Origin: Vulcanimicrobiota bacterium
Lineage (GTDB): Bacteria > Vulcanimicrobiota > Vulcanimicrobiia > Vulcanimicrobiales > Vulcanimicrobiaceae
Assembly: GCA_027452165.1 (NCBI GenBank)
Contig: DAIDGX010000019.1
Coordinates: 62,001-126,000 of the forward strand
Direction: 5' to 3'
DNA length: 64,000 nucleotides
Shown: piece after piece, positions 43,514-52,274 of the stretch
How positions within the stretch are numbered: the stretch's first letter is position 1
How the letters are laid out: each line of letters opens with the position of its first letter
The notes under the pieces: model-generated
Databases searched by the model: none
What the model saw: the letters and a program-made list of their open reading frames with translations, nothing else
Told to the model about the DNA's origin: nothing
Position numbers and translations under genes: made by a program

Positions 43514-44536
43514 GTGCGCCGCCTCGTTGGTGTTGTTCTGTTCTGTTCTACCCTCGCCCTGATCGCGGCTACTCCCGCCCCCAAGGCGACGCCCGCTCCC
43601 AAAGCCGCTTCCGTTACCAAGCCCGCCGCCGTACCGAGTGCCACCCCGGTGCCGACCGGTCCCAAGGTCGTCATCTTCGACTTCGAGACCAATGGACTCG
43701 ACCAAAAGTACGGTGACGCGGTGGCGCAAGTGTACGCTCAGGTGCTCACCCAGGTGGGTGGCGTTCGCGTGCTGCCGATTCCAAAGAACATCAAGCGCGA
43801 AGATTACGCCAAGTACGCGCATTCACGCGGCGCCGATTATTACATCAGCGGCTACCTGCAGCCGATCGGCGACACGGCTGCGATCGTCTCGCAGATCTAC
43901 GACGTCAACAACGACATCAGCGTCTATTCGCAGACGAGCCAAGTAACCTCGATGCAAGACGTCGGTTCACAAGCGCTCAAGGCACACGACCTGATCTTAC
44001 AAGCCGCGGGCATCGACCGTCCGACGATCGTCGCGCCGAAGGCAACGCCGACGCCAAGTTCCTCCACGGGCGCATCGGTCTCGATCACAAACGTTTTCAG
44101 CAATCTTTTCAAGGGCAAAGCAAAGCCGCACGCAACGCCCACCGCGACGCCCGTAGCGAAGCCTTCGCGCGGCGTGTTGATCGCGCACCTCTACGGCAAC
44201 GCGGCAACGAACGACCTCCAGACCGATACCGACGAGCTCTATCGTGCGATGAACGAGCATTTTCGCACGCAGATGACCGGTATCAACAGCATCGCCGCCG
44301 CCAAGGAAGCGACGACGGCATGCGGCGTTCATCGCGATAACACGGTCGCCGGCGGTCGCCTCGACGTTACGCACGTGGGTGGATTCCATGCGCACAACGA
44401 CTACACGTTCACGCTCGACGTCTATACCTGTTTCGGCGCGAAGCTCTTCACCGTCACGAAGACGGACCCGGATTACCTCAAGGTGATTTACGAAGCGGTC
44501 GCAGAGTACGTCGCCGCGCACCCGCAAAACTTCTAG
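43514..44536 (+). CDS. Secreted hypothetical protein with TolB/CsgG-like N-terminal domain
   Basis: 340 residues. A signal peptide (LVGVVLFCSTLALIAATPA) is followed by an Ala/Pro/Lys/Thr linker. The first folded part, VVIFDFETNGLDQKYGDAVAQVYAQVL then ADYYISGYLQPIGDTAAIVSQIYD, resembles the domain of TolB, CsgG and FlgT proteins. A second part (about 210-340) repeats a similar strand pattern (VLIAHLYGNA..., FTLDVYTCFGAKLFTVTK). Function unknown. The GTG start has AAAGGAG just upstream. Convergent with rimM. Confidence 0.72.
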   Translation: MRRLVGVVLFCSTLALIAATPAPKATPAPKAASVTKPAAVPSATPVPTGPKVVIFDFETNGLDQKYGDAVAQVYAQVLTQVGGVRVLPIPKNIKREDYAKYAHSRGADYYISGYLQPIGDTAAIVSQIYDVNNDISVYSQTSQVTSMQDVGSQALKAHDLILQAAGIDRPTIVAPKATPTPSSSTGASVSITNVFSNLFKGKAKPHATPTATPVAKPSRGVLIAHLYGNAATNDLQTDTDELYRAMNEHFRTQMTGINSIAAAKEATTACGVHRDNTVAGGRLDVTHVGGFHAHNDYTFTLDVYTCFGAKLFTVTKTDPDYLKVIYEAVAEYVAAHPQNF

Positions 44537-44552
44537 TCGAGTTCAGCGTGAT

Positions 44553-45059
44553 TTAAAGGCTATTGTCGTCGAGGAGGCCAGGCGGGACGTCGATAACGAT
44601 GCGCTTGGCCTCCACGTCGATCTCGCGAATGAAGACGTGCACCATCGGCACCATTCGTCCGTTGACGATTAGCATGTCGCTTGCGGGGTAGTGCTCGACA
44701 CGCTCGACCGCTCCATAGACTCGGCCATCCACGGCCGCAACGGTACAGCCGATGAGATCGACATCTAAGTACTCGTCGTCGGCCACATCGAGCTCCTCGC
44801 GCGTGGCGTAGAACACGCCGCCGACATAGCGCTGCGCGGCGGTCGCGTCCGGCACGCCCTCAAAGCCGATCAGCAAGCGCCCACCGTGTTCGCGCACGCT
44901 CGCGAGACGTACGATCTCGCTGTGGCCGCCGGCCTCCAGGCGCAGCGCGGCACCGCGAGAAAAGACGGCGCGACCCGCGCTGGTCGGGTCGCACTTGAGC
45001 TCACCACGAATGCCGAACAGGCCGGCGATGCGGCCGATCGGATGATCGTTACTCGTCGT
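44553..45059 (-). CDS. rimM: 16S rRNA processing protein RimM (non-canonical start)
   Basis: About 168 residues, normal length. RimM assists 30S maturation by binding S19 and pre-16S rRNA. The N-terminal domain signature IGRIAGLFGIRGELKCDPTS is intact, as are DEYLDVDLIGCTV, GRVYGAVERVEHYPASDMLIV and the C-terminal VHVFIREIDVEAKRIVIDVPPGLLD. No ATG, GTG or TTG exists in frame upstream of 44897, which would delete the signature. GAAGG lies 8 nt before an ACG codon at 45059; CTG at 45065 is the other option. It overlaps the KH-protein stop. trmD is not found nearby. Confidence 0.87.
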   Translation of the reverse strand, partial: TTSNDHPIGRIAGLFGIRGELKCDPTSAGRAVFSRGAALRLEAGGHSEIVRLASVREHGGRLLIGFEGVPDATAAQRYVGGVFYATREELDVADDEYLDVDLIGCTVAAVDGRVYGAVERVEHYPASDMLIVNGRMVPMVHVFIREIDVEAKRIVIDVPPGLLDDNSL

Positions 45060-45582
45060 CTTCAGCGCCTTCGTCGTACGCGGCCGCTTCTTCTTTATCG
45101 AGAATATCGACCGAGACGCGTCCCTCTGCGGTCGCGCGCACGATCGTACGCAGCGCTTGCGCCACGCGACCGTTACGGCCGATCACCTTTCCCAGATCCT
45201 CCGGATCGACGACGAGTTCGATCACGGGCTTTCCCTCTTCGTCGATGAAGAGTTCGGTCGAGGTCTCTTCGGGCTTCTGTACGAGCTTCTTCGCAAGAAA
45301 ATCGAGCAGTTCCGTGGCGCGCCGTTGCGACGCCCACGGATCGCTCGGTTGACGGCCACGCTCGCGCGCAACGCCACCGCTCCGCCGGCCGCCTTGGTCA
45401 CCGCGTGGTTTACCGCCGCCCCGTTGCGGACGCTCCGGGCGCGGCTGACGCGCCTCCTCGGGCTCGATCTCGTCGATGATCTTCTCGTTCGAGGCGATCT
45501 TGCGAGCGCCAAGCGACGAACGGCGCTCGTTCTCTTCGGTTTCCTCGCCGAAGAGGCCGAACTCGTCATCGAACGCGCTCAT
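45049..45582 (-). CDS. khpA: KH-domain RNA-binding protein (KhpA-like with long disordered N-terminus)
   Basis: 177 residues. The C-terminal 80 residues form the KhpA core: TELLDFLAKKLVQKPEET, VIELVVDPEDLGKVIGRNGRVAQALRTIVRA with the GxxG loop (GRNG). About 95 residues before it are charged and low-complexity, rich in Arg/Gly/Glu (RPERPQRGGGKPRGDQGGRR), which is unusual since KhpA is normally about 76 residues. Position between rpsP and rimM is the classical one. Its stop lies inside the rimM start region, and its start overlaps the rpsP stop. Confidence 0.88.
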   Translation of the reverse strand: MSAFDDEFGLFGEETEENERRSSLGARKIASNEKIIDEIEPEEARQPRPERPQRGGGKPRGDQGGRRSGGVARERGRQPSDPWASQRRATELLDFLAKKLVQKPEETSTELFIDEEGKPVIELVVDPEDLGKVIGRNGRVAQALRTIVRATAEGRVSVDILDKEEAAAYDEGAEDDE

Positions 45583-45875
45583 TACTCTTTGCCTTCGTTT
45601 TTCGGTTTACGTTTGGTCGTCGGAATCGGTCCGCGATCCATGATGCCCTTTTCGGCAAAGAGGCGTCGAACGGTTTCGCTCGGCTGCGCGCCCTTGGCGA
45701 GCCACTCTTTGGCCTTCTCGGCGTTCACCTCGAGCGTCTTCGGCTCCGTACGGGGGTTGTAGTGGCCGAGGATCTCGATGAATTTACCATCGCGCGGCGA
45801 GCGCGAGTCGGCGACGACGAAGCGGTACGTCGGTTGTTTCTTCGCGCCCATGCGGCGCAGTCTGATCTTCACCAT
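45582..45875 (-). CDS. rpsP: 30S ribosomal protein S16
   Basis: 97 residues. The N-terminus [40 protein letters not shown] is the S16 signature. The C-terminus is basic and slightly extended. It follows a good promoter at 45918-45946 and starts the rpsP-khpA-rimM run. Confidence 0.97.
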   Translation of the reverse strand: MVKIRLRRMGAKKQPTYRFVVADSRSPRDGKFIEILGHYNPRTEPKTLEVNAEKAKEWLAKGAQPSETVRRLFAEKGIMDRGPIPTTKRKPKNEGKE

Positions 45876-45917
45876 GATTGTTACGAACGTTCTTTCTTTG
45901 TGCTGTGCGAAAGACGC

Positions 45918-45946
45918 GTTATAGCACGCGACAAGCTAGAGAGCAA
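45918..45946 (-). promoter_or_regulatory. Sigma70-type promoter of the rpsP operon
   Basis: On the minus strand TTGCTC (45946-45941) and TATAAC (45923-45918) are separated by 17 bp, with an extended TGC before the -10. It lies between ffh and rpsP, 43 bp before the rpsP start codon. Confidence 0.6.
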
Positions 45947-45988
45947 CGGCACCGGAGTCATCCGCACATACCCCGAGCCGAATTCTTA

Positions 45989-47338
45989 TCATTTAAACAT
46001 GCCCATCGGCAGGCGCGGCCGTTTCGCGCCCTTTGCGCCGCCGAGCTGTTTCATCATCTTCTGCGCGCCTTCGAAATTCTTGATCAAGCGATTGATATCC
46101 GAGACCTGGGTTCCGGAGCCGATCGCGATGCGCTTGCGGCGCGATCCGTTGAGCAGCGCCGGATTGCGCCGTTCGGCACGCGTCATCGAGCAGATGATCG
46201 CTTCAACGCGCTTAAGATCGCTCTCGGGAAGTTCGAAGTCTTTGGGTAAGGCGCGCGAAACGCCGGGCAACATCTTGAGCAGGTCGGTCATCGAGCCGAG
46301 CTTCTTCATCTGGCGCATCTGCTCGAGAAAATCGTCGAGGGTGAAACTGTTTTTTCGCAGCTTCTCTTCGAGCGTCTTCGCCTGCTCCTGCGAATAAAGA
46401 TTCTGCGTCTTCTCGATCAACGTCAGGACGTCGCCCATGCCGAGGATACGCGAGGCCAGGCGATCGGGGTAGAACGGTTCGAGGGCCGAGAGCTTTTCGC
46501 CGACGCCGACGAATTTGATCGGTGCGCCCGTCTCGTTGAAGATCGAGAGCGCGGCGCCGCCGCGCGCGTCACCATCCATCTTCGTGAGAATCACGCCCGT
46601 GATCGCGAGCCGCTCGTTGAAGCTCTTCGCGACGTTGGTCGCCTCTTGTCCCGTCATCGCGTCGGCGACGAAGAGAATTTCTTTGGGGTTGACGGCAGCT
46701 TTGATGCGCTCGAGCTCCTGCATGAGCGCATCGTCGATCTGAAGACGTCCGGCGGTGTCGATGATGACGGTCGAGATGCCTAGGCGCTTCGCCTCGTTCA
46801 CACCCTCGCGCGCAATCTTGACCGGGTCTTCGGCTGCGCCGCTCTGCGCGTGCTGCAGCGCAAACACCGGCAGATCGACCTGTTTGCCGAGCGTCTGCAA
46901 CTGCGCGATGGCGGCGGGCCGATAGACATCGGCGGCGACCAGCAACGAGCGGCGCCCCTGCTCCTTTAGCCGCAGCGCCAGCTTACCGGCCTGCGTCGTC
47001 TTGCCGGAGCCTTGTAATCCGACCAGCATGATGATCGACGGCGGCGCGTCCGAGAACTGCAGGCGCGCCTCGGCGCCGCCGAGCAGCGTGACGAGTTCGT
47101 CGTGGACGATCTTGACGATCGTCTGCGCCGGAGTGAGCGACGCCAACACGTCGGCACCGAGCGCCTTTTCCTTGACGCGCGCGACAAACGCCTTGGCCGC
47201 CGCAAGCGAGACATCGGCCTCGAGCAATGCGATGCGCACTTCGCGCATCGCATCGTTGACGTCGGACTCGCCGATCTTGCCGCGACCGGTCAGGCGCGAA
47301 AAGATCGCGCCTAGCCGATCGCTGAGCTGGTCAAACAT
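45989..47338 (-). CDS. ffh: Signal recognition particle protein Ffh (SRP54)
   Basis: 449 residues. N domain (1-85), G domain with GLQGSGKTTQAGKLA, AADVYRPAAIAQL, DTAGRLQIDD, TKMDGDARGG and GVGEKLSALEPF, then the Met-rich M domain (about 300-449, with SMTDLLKMLPG and GSGTQVSDINRLIKNF). It binds signal sequences and the SRP RNA encoded at 4805-4908. It lies 12 bp downstream of acpP, an arrangement without the usual rnc/smc/ftsY genes between. Confidence 0.97.
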   Translation of the reverse strand: MFDQLSDRLGAIFSRLTGRGKIGESDVNDAMREVRIALLEADVSLAAAKAFVARVKEKALGADVLASLTPAQTIVKIVHDELVTLLGGAEARLQFSDAPPSIIMLVGLQGSGKTTQAGKLALRLKEQGRRSLLVAADVYRPAAIAQLQTLGKQVDLPVFALQHAQSGAAEDPVKIAREGVNEAKRLGISTVIIDTAGRLQIDDALMQELERIKAAVNPKEILFVADAMTGQEATNVAKSFNERLAITGVILTKMDGDARGGAALSIFNETGAPIKFVGVGEKLSALEPFYPDRLASRILGMGDVLTLIEKTQNLYSQEQAKTLEEKLRKNSFTLDDFLEQMRQMKKLGSMTDLLKMLPGVSRALPKDFELPESDLKRVEAIICSMTRAERRNPALLNGSRRKRIAIGSGTQVSDINRLIKNFEGAQKMMKQLGGAKGAKRPRLPMGMFK

Positions 47339-47350
47339 GCGGTGTGCGCT

Positions 47351-47590
47351 TTACGCTCCTGCGGTTGCCTGATCGATGCGCGTGACGGCGTCACCGACGG
47401 TCTTGATCTTCTCGGCCTCTTCGTCCGGAATGTCGATGTTGAACTCCGTCTCGAATGCCATGACCAACTCGACTTGATCGAGCGAGTCAGCTCCGAGATC
47501 ATCGGTGATCGAGGCTTCGAGCGTGACTTCCGATTCGTCAACGCCGAGCTGCTCGACGATGATCTTCTTGACTTTGTCGAACGTGGACAT
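47351..47590 (-). CDS. acpP: Acyl carrier protein
   Basis: 79 residues, acidic. The phosphopantetheine Ser is in [15 protein letters not shown]. The ATG has AAGGAG 5 nt upstream. It follows fabG in the fatty-acid cluster and carries growing acyl chains as thioesters. Confidence 0.97.
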   Translation of the reverse strand: MSTFDKVKKIIVEQLGVDESEVTLEASITDDLGADSLDQVELVMAFETEFNIDIPDEEAEKIKTVGDAVTRIDQATAGA

Positions 47591-47642
47591 TACAGCTCCT
47601 TATTTCCGTAGTGTTCGTTTGAGAGTGGGTGAGGCCGCAGCC

Positions 47643-48389
47643 TTACATGATCACGCCACCGTCAACCACGATGGTTTGACCGGTGACGTATGCGGCAGCA
47701 TCTGAACAGAGAAACGCGACGACCCCTCCGATGTCCTCGGGACGTCCGGCTCGACCGAGCGCGGACTGTTTGACGAGAGCCTCTTTAGCGGCGTCGGGCA
47801 TCTTTTCGGTCATCGCCGTCTCGATGAGACCCGGCGCGACGGCGTTGACTCTTATGTTCCTCGAACCCAACTCCTTTGCAAGCGACTTCGCTAGCGCAAG
47901 AAGTCCGGCTTTCGAGGCGGCGTAGGCGGCCTGACCGGCATTCCCGGTGATGCCCACGATGCTGGAGATGAGCACAATCGATCCGGCCCGTTGCTTCATC
48001 ATCGGCTTCGCAACCGCGCCGCACAAGTAGAACGCCGACTTGAGGTTCACGTCGAGCATCTGATCGATCACCTCGGGTTTGAGGCGCAACAGCAGGGCAT
48101 CGATCGACTGACCCGCATTCGCGACCGCAAAATCAACGCGGCCGAAGCGCTCCATCGTCTCGTTGACGACCGCTTCCATCGCGGATTGATCGGCCACGTT
48201 GGCGGTGATCACGTGCGCGACCGCGCCGATACGCGCACCGACGCAGGCCTCGGCCGTCTCATCGAGCGAGGCGCGATCGCGCCCCACGAGCACGACGTCC
48301 GCGCCGCCCTTGCACAGCTCGACCGCGATCGCACGCCCGATCCCGCGGCTTGCCCCGGTAATCAGCGCCACCTTCCCGTCAAATCTCAT
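47643..48389 (-). CDS. fabG: 3-oxoacyl-[acyl-carrier-protein] reductase
   Basis: 248 residues. Short-chain dehydrogenase with cofactor loop [11 protein letters not shown] in AVANAGQS, catalytic Ser in LISSIVG, and Tyr/Lys in YAASKAG. The C-terminal [14 protein letters not shown] is typical of FabG. It reduces 3-oxoacyl-ACP with NADPH. The start overlaps the fabD stop by ATGA. Confidence 0.95.
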   Translation of the reverse strand: MRFDGKVALITGASRGIGRAIAVELCKGGADVVLVGRDRASLDETAEACVGARIGAVAHVITANVADQSAMEAVVNETMERFGRVDFAVANAGQSIDALLLRLKPEVIDQMLDVNLKSAFYLCGAVAKPMMKQRAGSIVLISSIVGITGNAGQAAYAASKAGLLALAKSLAKELGSRNIRVNAVAPGLIETAMTEKMPDAAKEALVKQSALGRAGRPEDIGGVVAFLCSDAAAYVTGQTIVVDGGVIM

Positions 48390-49375
48390 GCGCGCACCCC
48401 TGCAGTATCACCGGCAGCCCCAGAGGCGTCGCCCTGCGAAGCTGCCAGGGTATTACGCAACTTCTGCACGCCGGCAAAATCGCTCACCACCATCACCTGC
48501 GGTGCGTCCGGCAAGCGCTTCACGAGCGGCCCGAGAACGCCGCTCGCGCCGAACTCGACGACCAGGTCCAGCTTTTCATCGAGCATGCGGAGCGCCGTTT
48601 CGTGCCAGCGCACTTCGTGCGTAATCGACGTGACGAGATTGCGCTGCATCGACGCGACGTCGCGATAGGGCTGCGCATCGACGTTCGACACCACGTCGAA
48701 TGCCGGCATCGTAAAGGAGCCGCTTTCGACGGCGACGGCAAAGCGTTCGATCGCGGGCTGCATCAGCTCCGAGTGCCACGCTCCCGAGACATTGAGCGGC
48801 ACCACGCGCTTCGCGCCCGCGGCAAGCATCGCGTCGCCCGCCGCCACGATGGCTTCGAGATCGCCCGAGATGACGATCTGAGCCAGCGAGTTGAAATTCG
48901 CCAGCGTGATGCGCTTGCCGGTTGACGCACGCACATCATCGACCACGCGACGAATAGCATCGGCATCGAGGCCGAGCACCGCCGACATGCCGCCGGGAGC
49001 GAGCTCGGCCGCGTATTGCATCGCCTTGCCGCGTTCATCCACGATGCGCAGTGCGTCGTCGAACTCGAGTGCCTGTGCGGCAACCAGGCTGCAAAACTCA
49101 CCGAACGAGTGGCCCGCGCTCACAACCGGCTGCAAGAGCTCACCGACTGCGGCGTAGAGCGCCACGTTCGTTGTAAAGATCGCCGGTTGGCTATATTGCG
49201 TCTCGCGAAGTTTCTCTTCCGGGCCGTTCTGCGCAAGTGCGAGCAGGTCGTATCCGAGAATCGACGCGGCGCGATCGAAGAGCGCGCGCGCCTGCGGCGA
49301 CTGTGCCGCGACATCGACGCCCATACCAAGCGCCTGCGAACCCTGCCCGGGAAAGACCACCCCAACGCGCATCAT
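48386..49375 (-). CDS. fabD: Malonyl-CoA:ACP transacylase
   Basis: 329 residues. It loads malonyl groups onto ACP. Signature [14 protein letters not shown], the nucleophile Ser in [10 protein letters not shown], an Arg for the carboxylate in the ERGKAMQ helix, and the catalytic His in [11 protein letters not shown] 49375 has GGAAG 5 nt upstream and overlaps the fabH stop; ATG 49372 is the alternative. Part of the fabH-fabD-fabG-acpP run. Confidence 0.95.
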   Translation of the reverse strand: MMRVGVVFPGQGSQALGMGVDVAAQSPQARALFDRAASILGYDLLALAQNGPEEKLRETQYSQPAIFTTNVALYAAVGELLQPVVSAGHSFGEFCSLVAAQALEFDDALRIVDERGKAMQYAAELAPGGMSAVLGLDADAIRRVVDDVRASTGKRITLANFNSLAQIVISGDLEAIVAAGDAMLAAGAKRVVPLNVSGAWHSELMQPAIERFAVAVESGSFTMPAFDVVSNVDAQPYRDVASMQRNLVTSITHEVRWHETALRMLDEKLDLVVEFGASGVLGPLVKRLPDAPQVMVVSDFAGVQKLRNTLAASQGDASGAAGDTAGVRA

Positions 49376-50352
49376 GCCCACTTCCAAACGACGGCACCCC
49401 ACGAGAGACCCGCACCGAATCCGACAAAGACGATCACGTCGCCCGGCTTTACACGGCCGGCGTTGACCGCCTCGGAGAGCGCGATCGGAATCGACGCGGC
49501 CGACGTGTTACCGTACTCCTGGATGTTCACCATGCAGCGTTCTGGCGGAATGTCGAGATATTTCATCGCTGCATCGATAATCCGTTTGTTCGCTTGGTGC
49601 GGGATCAGCACGTTGACGTCAGATTTTGCAATGCCCGCCTTCGCAAGCGCCGCGTCGGTCGCGGAGATCATCTTCGTCACTGCAAACTTGAAGACTTCGC
49701 GCCCTTCCATGTGGATGCGGTCGGCGCGTTCGTCTAATGCGCGTTCGTCGAGCGGGCGACGCGAACCACCGGCCTTCACGAGCAGAATCGAGGGATTGCT
49801 ACCGTCCGATCCGAGCTCGGAGGCAAGAAACGAGTCCTGCTCCGCGGCTTCCAGGATCACCGCCCCCGCACCGTCGCCGAAGAGCACCGCGGTGCCGCGG
49901 TCTTCACGATCGACGAGCTTCGAAAGCGTCTCCGCACCAATCAGCATGACGCGTTTGTACACGCCGGAGCGCACGAGCGCCGACGTAACGGTCAAGCCGT
50001 AGATGAAGCCGCTACAACCGATCTCTATGTCGAACGCGGCCTTATCAACCGCGCCGAGTCGAGAGGCAACGATGCACGCCGTGGCGGGAAAAAGATAGTC
50101 GGGATAGACCGTCGCGACGACGTAGGCGTCGATGTCCTTCGGTTCGAGCCGTGCGTGGGCGAGCGCCATGCGGGCCGCACCCAATGCCAAATCACTGGTC
50201 GCTTCGTTCTCCGAAGTCCAGTGCCGGCGTTTCATTCCGGTACGCGACGTAATCCACTCGTCCGACGTGTCGAACCAGGTTTCGAGTTCCTGATTATCGA
50301 CGATGCGTTCGGGCGCGTAATGCCCGACGCCGACGATTTTTACCCCGGTCAA
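49372..50352 (-). CDS. fabH: 3-oxoacyl-[acyl-carrier-protein] synthase III
   Basis: 326 residues. It starts fatty-acid synthesis by condensing acyl-CoA with malonyl-ACP. The triad is visible: Cys in DIEIGCSGFIYGL, His in LIPHQANKRII, Asn in YGNTSAASIP. The N-terminus VKIVGVGHYAPERIVDNQELE and TSDEWITSRTG are typical. The only in-frame start is TTG 50352. plsX, usually beside fabH, is missing here; rpmF lies 39 bp upstream. Confidence 0.95.
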   Translation of the reverse strand: MTGVKIVGVGHYAPERIVDNQELETWFDTSDEWITSRTGMKRRHWTSENEATSDLALGAARMALAHARLEPKDIDAYVVATVYPDYLFPATACIVASRLGAVDKAAFDIEIGCSGFIYGLTVTSALVRSGVYKRVMLIGAETLSKLVDREDRGTAVLFGDGAGAVILEAAEQDSFLASELGSDGSNPSILLVKAGGSRRPLDERALDERADRIHMEGREVFKFAVTKMISATDAALAKAGIAKSDVNVLIPHQANKRIIDAAMKYLDIPPERCMVNIQEYGNTSAASIPIALSEAVNAGRVKPGDVIVFVGFGAGLSWGAVVWKWA

Positions 50353-50390
50353 GACGCGTTCGCCGCCTTCATGCGCACCGTGCGCATCCG

Positions 50391-50597
50391 TTACGCGTGA
50401 TCGTGTCCGGCGTGTTCGTCGCGGATCTCGACGACCTGACGGCCGTCATACATTCCGCACGTGCCGCACGTAAAATGCGGGCGCTTGGGCTGATGGCACT
50501 GGGGGCACTCAACCGTGGTCACCGGGTTGAGCTTCCAGTTGGCCGCACGTCGGCTGCGCGTCTTGCTGCGCGGCGTTTTCCACTTCAGGTTAGCCAC
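50391..50597 (-). CDS. rpmF: 50S ribosomal protein L32
   Basis: 68 residues. Basic N-terminus (KWKTPRSKTRSRRAANWKL) followed by the zinc-ribbon CPQCHQPKRPHFTCGTCGMYDGRQV, so this is the zinc-binding C+ form. The C-terminus ends in an unusual His-rich tail (DEHAGHDHA). GTG 50597. It follows yceD by 6 bp, the standard yceD-rpmF pair. Confidence 0.95.
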   Translation of the reverse strand: MANLKWKTPRSKTRSRRAANWKLNPVTTVECPQCHQPKRPHFTCGTCGMYDGRQVVEIRDEHAGHDHA

Positions 50598-50603
50598 TGT
50601 AAC

Positions 50604-51065
50604 TTACTCTCCAACACACGAGCACGTGCTCGCGTTCAAATTTGTACCGCAGGTTCCGCACAGGCCTTTGCAGCCGTCGCCACAACGCACGCCCATCGGC
50701 ATCGCGCTCAGCACCAACTGCTGTGCCAGGTCGGCAACATCTAAACGGTCGCCCGTAAAGACGTTGTTCTCTCCGAACGGGTCTCCGTCGCCTCCGGCGT
50801 GCGGGTCGAACCGCTCGTCGATATCGACGTGAACCTCACGCACGACATCTTCCAAGCACGAGTCACAATGGCCCTCCGCCCGAACGTCGATCGTTCCTTC
50901 TATATGGAGCAGCCGGTCCACGTAGCGCATCTCCAGATGCACCGCAGCCGGCTTGGGGAACGCTATCCCCTCGAACTCCTCGATGGAGACCTGGTCGTCA
51001 ACCACCAGGATCTGGCGGCCGCCGCCCAGGAGTCCGCTGATATCGACTTTGTGCGAACGAGTCAT
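50604..51065 (-). CDS. yceD: YceD/DUF177 family protein with zinc-ribbon-like C-terminus
   Basis: 153 residues. DUF177 core with LEMRYVDRLLHIEGTIDVRAEGHCDSCLEDVVREVHVDIDERF, then the terminal cluster RCGDGCKGLCGTCGTNLNASTCSC. The family is linked to 23S rRNA accumulation in plants and bacteria and is almost always upstream of rpmF. ATG 51065. Confidence 0.92.
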   Translation of the reverse strand: MTRSHKVDISGLLGGGRQILVVDDQVSIEEFEGIAFPKPAAVHLEMRYVDRLLHIEGTIDVRAEGHCDSCLEDVVREVHVDIDERFDPHAGGDGDPFGENNVFTGDRLDVADLAQQLVLSAMPMGVRCGDGCKGLCGTCGTNLNASTCSCVGE

Positions 51066-51084
51066 TGTGAATCGGTCTCAGGAT

Positions 51085-51113
51085 GAGGGCCCCGCCACAG
51101 CGGCGGAGCCCTC
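51085..51113 (-). other. GC-rich hairpin in the yceD leader
   Basis: GAGGGC (51085-51090) pairs with GCCCTC (51108-51113), and CCGCC with GGCGG inside, closing a 5-nt loop. It lies 20 bp upstream of the yceD start codon. No T run follows on either strand, so it is not a normal terminator. It could be a leader structure of the yceD-rpmF operon. Confidence 0.5.
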
Positions 51114-51190
51114 TTCCATAACGACTACGAGATTGTAGATTCCCGGCCGGGTCTTGTCAAACGCATTGGACCGCGGGATGGCCCGGCACG

Positions 51191-51877
51191 ATGCAGCTTA
51201 CCACCGACCCGGTCGCCGCCAGCCTGGCCGCCCACGGCGTGGCCTTCGCCCCGCAGATCGCGCGCGCCGCCGAACGCCACGGCCTCAGCCCCACACTCCT
51301 TGCAGCCGTCGCCGCCCAAGAGACCGGCGGCCCCGGGAGCAATGCCGGCCACAATGTCGTCGGCGACGGCGGACACGGCCACGGGCTCTTCCAGATCGAC
51401 GACCGCTGGCATGCCTTTGCCAGATCGCCGGCCGCCATGGACCCCGCAAAGAACGCCGACTATGCGGCCGGCATGCTTTCCGGGTTGCTCAAACGCTATG
51501 GCGGCAACCTGCACGCCGCCCTCTCGGCTTACAACGCCGGCAGCCCGAACGCTACCGGTACCACCACCACCTGGAGAAACGGCCAAACCCTCGGCTACGC
51601 CGACTCCGTGCTCCAGCACGCCTCCGCGCTTGGCGGCACAAGCCTGCTTGCCGAGGCTCAAGCCGAGCGCAGTACCGCAGCCGAGAACGCCACCGGGCCG
51701 CTGCTCGCCATGGCTACCCTCGCCCAGGGCATTGGCCAGCCGCCGAGCCCGCCACCACCACCTTCGACACCCTGGCAGCCCTCGACGCCCGGCGTGGACG
51801 CGACCGGACACCGTAAGGGCCAACCAACTGATTACGACGCCTACGTAAACGGCACGTCCGGTGCGCCAGCGGCCTAG
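51191..51877 (+). CDS. Lytic transglycosylase-like (SLT domain) protein with Pro-rich tail
   Basis: 228 residues. An SLT/lysozyme-like domain lies at about 20-145: SPTLLAAVAAQETGG with the catalytic Glu, GGHGHGLFQIDDRWH, and LHAALSAYNAGSPNAT. It should cleave peptidoglycan glycan strands. There is no signal peptide, so export would need another route. A C-terminal region is Pro-rich (GQPPSPPPPPSTPWQPSTPG). It heads a small run with two unknown genes, a layout seen with phage or secretion-system peptidoglycan hydrolases. Confidence 0.82.
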   Translation: MQLTTDPVAASLAAHGVAFAPQIARAAERHGLSPTLLAAVAAQETGGPGSNAGHNVVGDGGHGHGLFQIDDRWHAFARSPAAMDPAKNADYAAGMLSGLLKRYGGNLHAALSAYNAGSPNATGTTTTWRNGQTLGYADSVLQHASALGGTSLLAEAQAERSTAAENATGPLLAMATLAQGIGQPPSPPPPPSTPWQPSTPGVDATGHRKGQPTDYDAYVNGTSGAPAA

Positions 51878-51947
51878 TGATTCCGCCGGAATCGCGTGAT
51901 CGAGCATCAGCATCACCCTTGCCCCCATCTCATAAGGAGAGCTTTCC

Positions 51948-52274
51948 ATGGGTTTCCTCGTTCCGGCCCTCGAGGCCGCGGCGCCATCGATTCTCGGCGG
52001 CCTGCTTGGCGGCGGCGCGAACGCCGTGCTCGGCGGGTCGAACGGCGCGCTCAGCGGCATGCTCGCCGAGAACAATATCTTCCAGACCGGCCTGATGGGC
52101 CAAGAGATGGCCGCCCAACAGGGCCTAGACCTTCAGGCAACCGTCTTTGACGAAGCCATGAATCAGCAAGCCGAAAACATGCGCGAAGTCAACACGTTGC
52201 GCGATGCCCAAATGGCCCAGCGCAAGGCGGACGACACCATCACGAAAAAATTCATCCAGACGATCAGCGAATGA
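51948..52274 (+). CDS. Small protein with Gly-rich hydrophobic N-terminus and helical C-terminus
   Basis: 108 residues, unrecognised. The N-terminal half is hydrophobic and Gly-rich (APSILGGLLGGGANAVLGG, a glycine-zipper-like pattern). The C-terminal half is a Gln/Met-rich amphipathic helix (NQQAENMREVNTLRDAQMAQ) ending TITKKFIQTISE. AAGGAG lies 7 nt before the ATG. Its stop overlaps the next gene by ATGA. Layout suggests a membrane-inserting or filament-forming small protein; that is inference. Confidence 0.65.
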   Translation: MGFLVPALEAAAPSILGGLLGGGANAVLGGSNGALSGMLAENNIFQTGLMGQEMAAQQGLDLQATVFDEAMNQQAENMREVNTLRDAQMAQRKADDTITKKFIQTISE

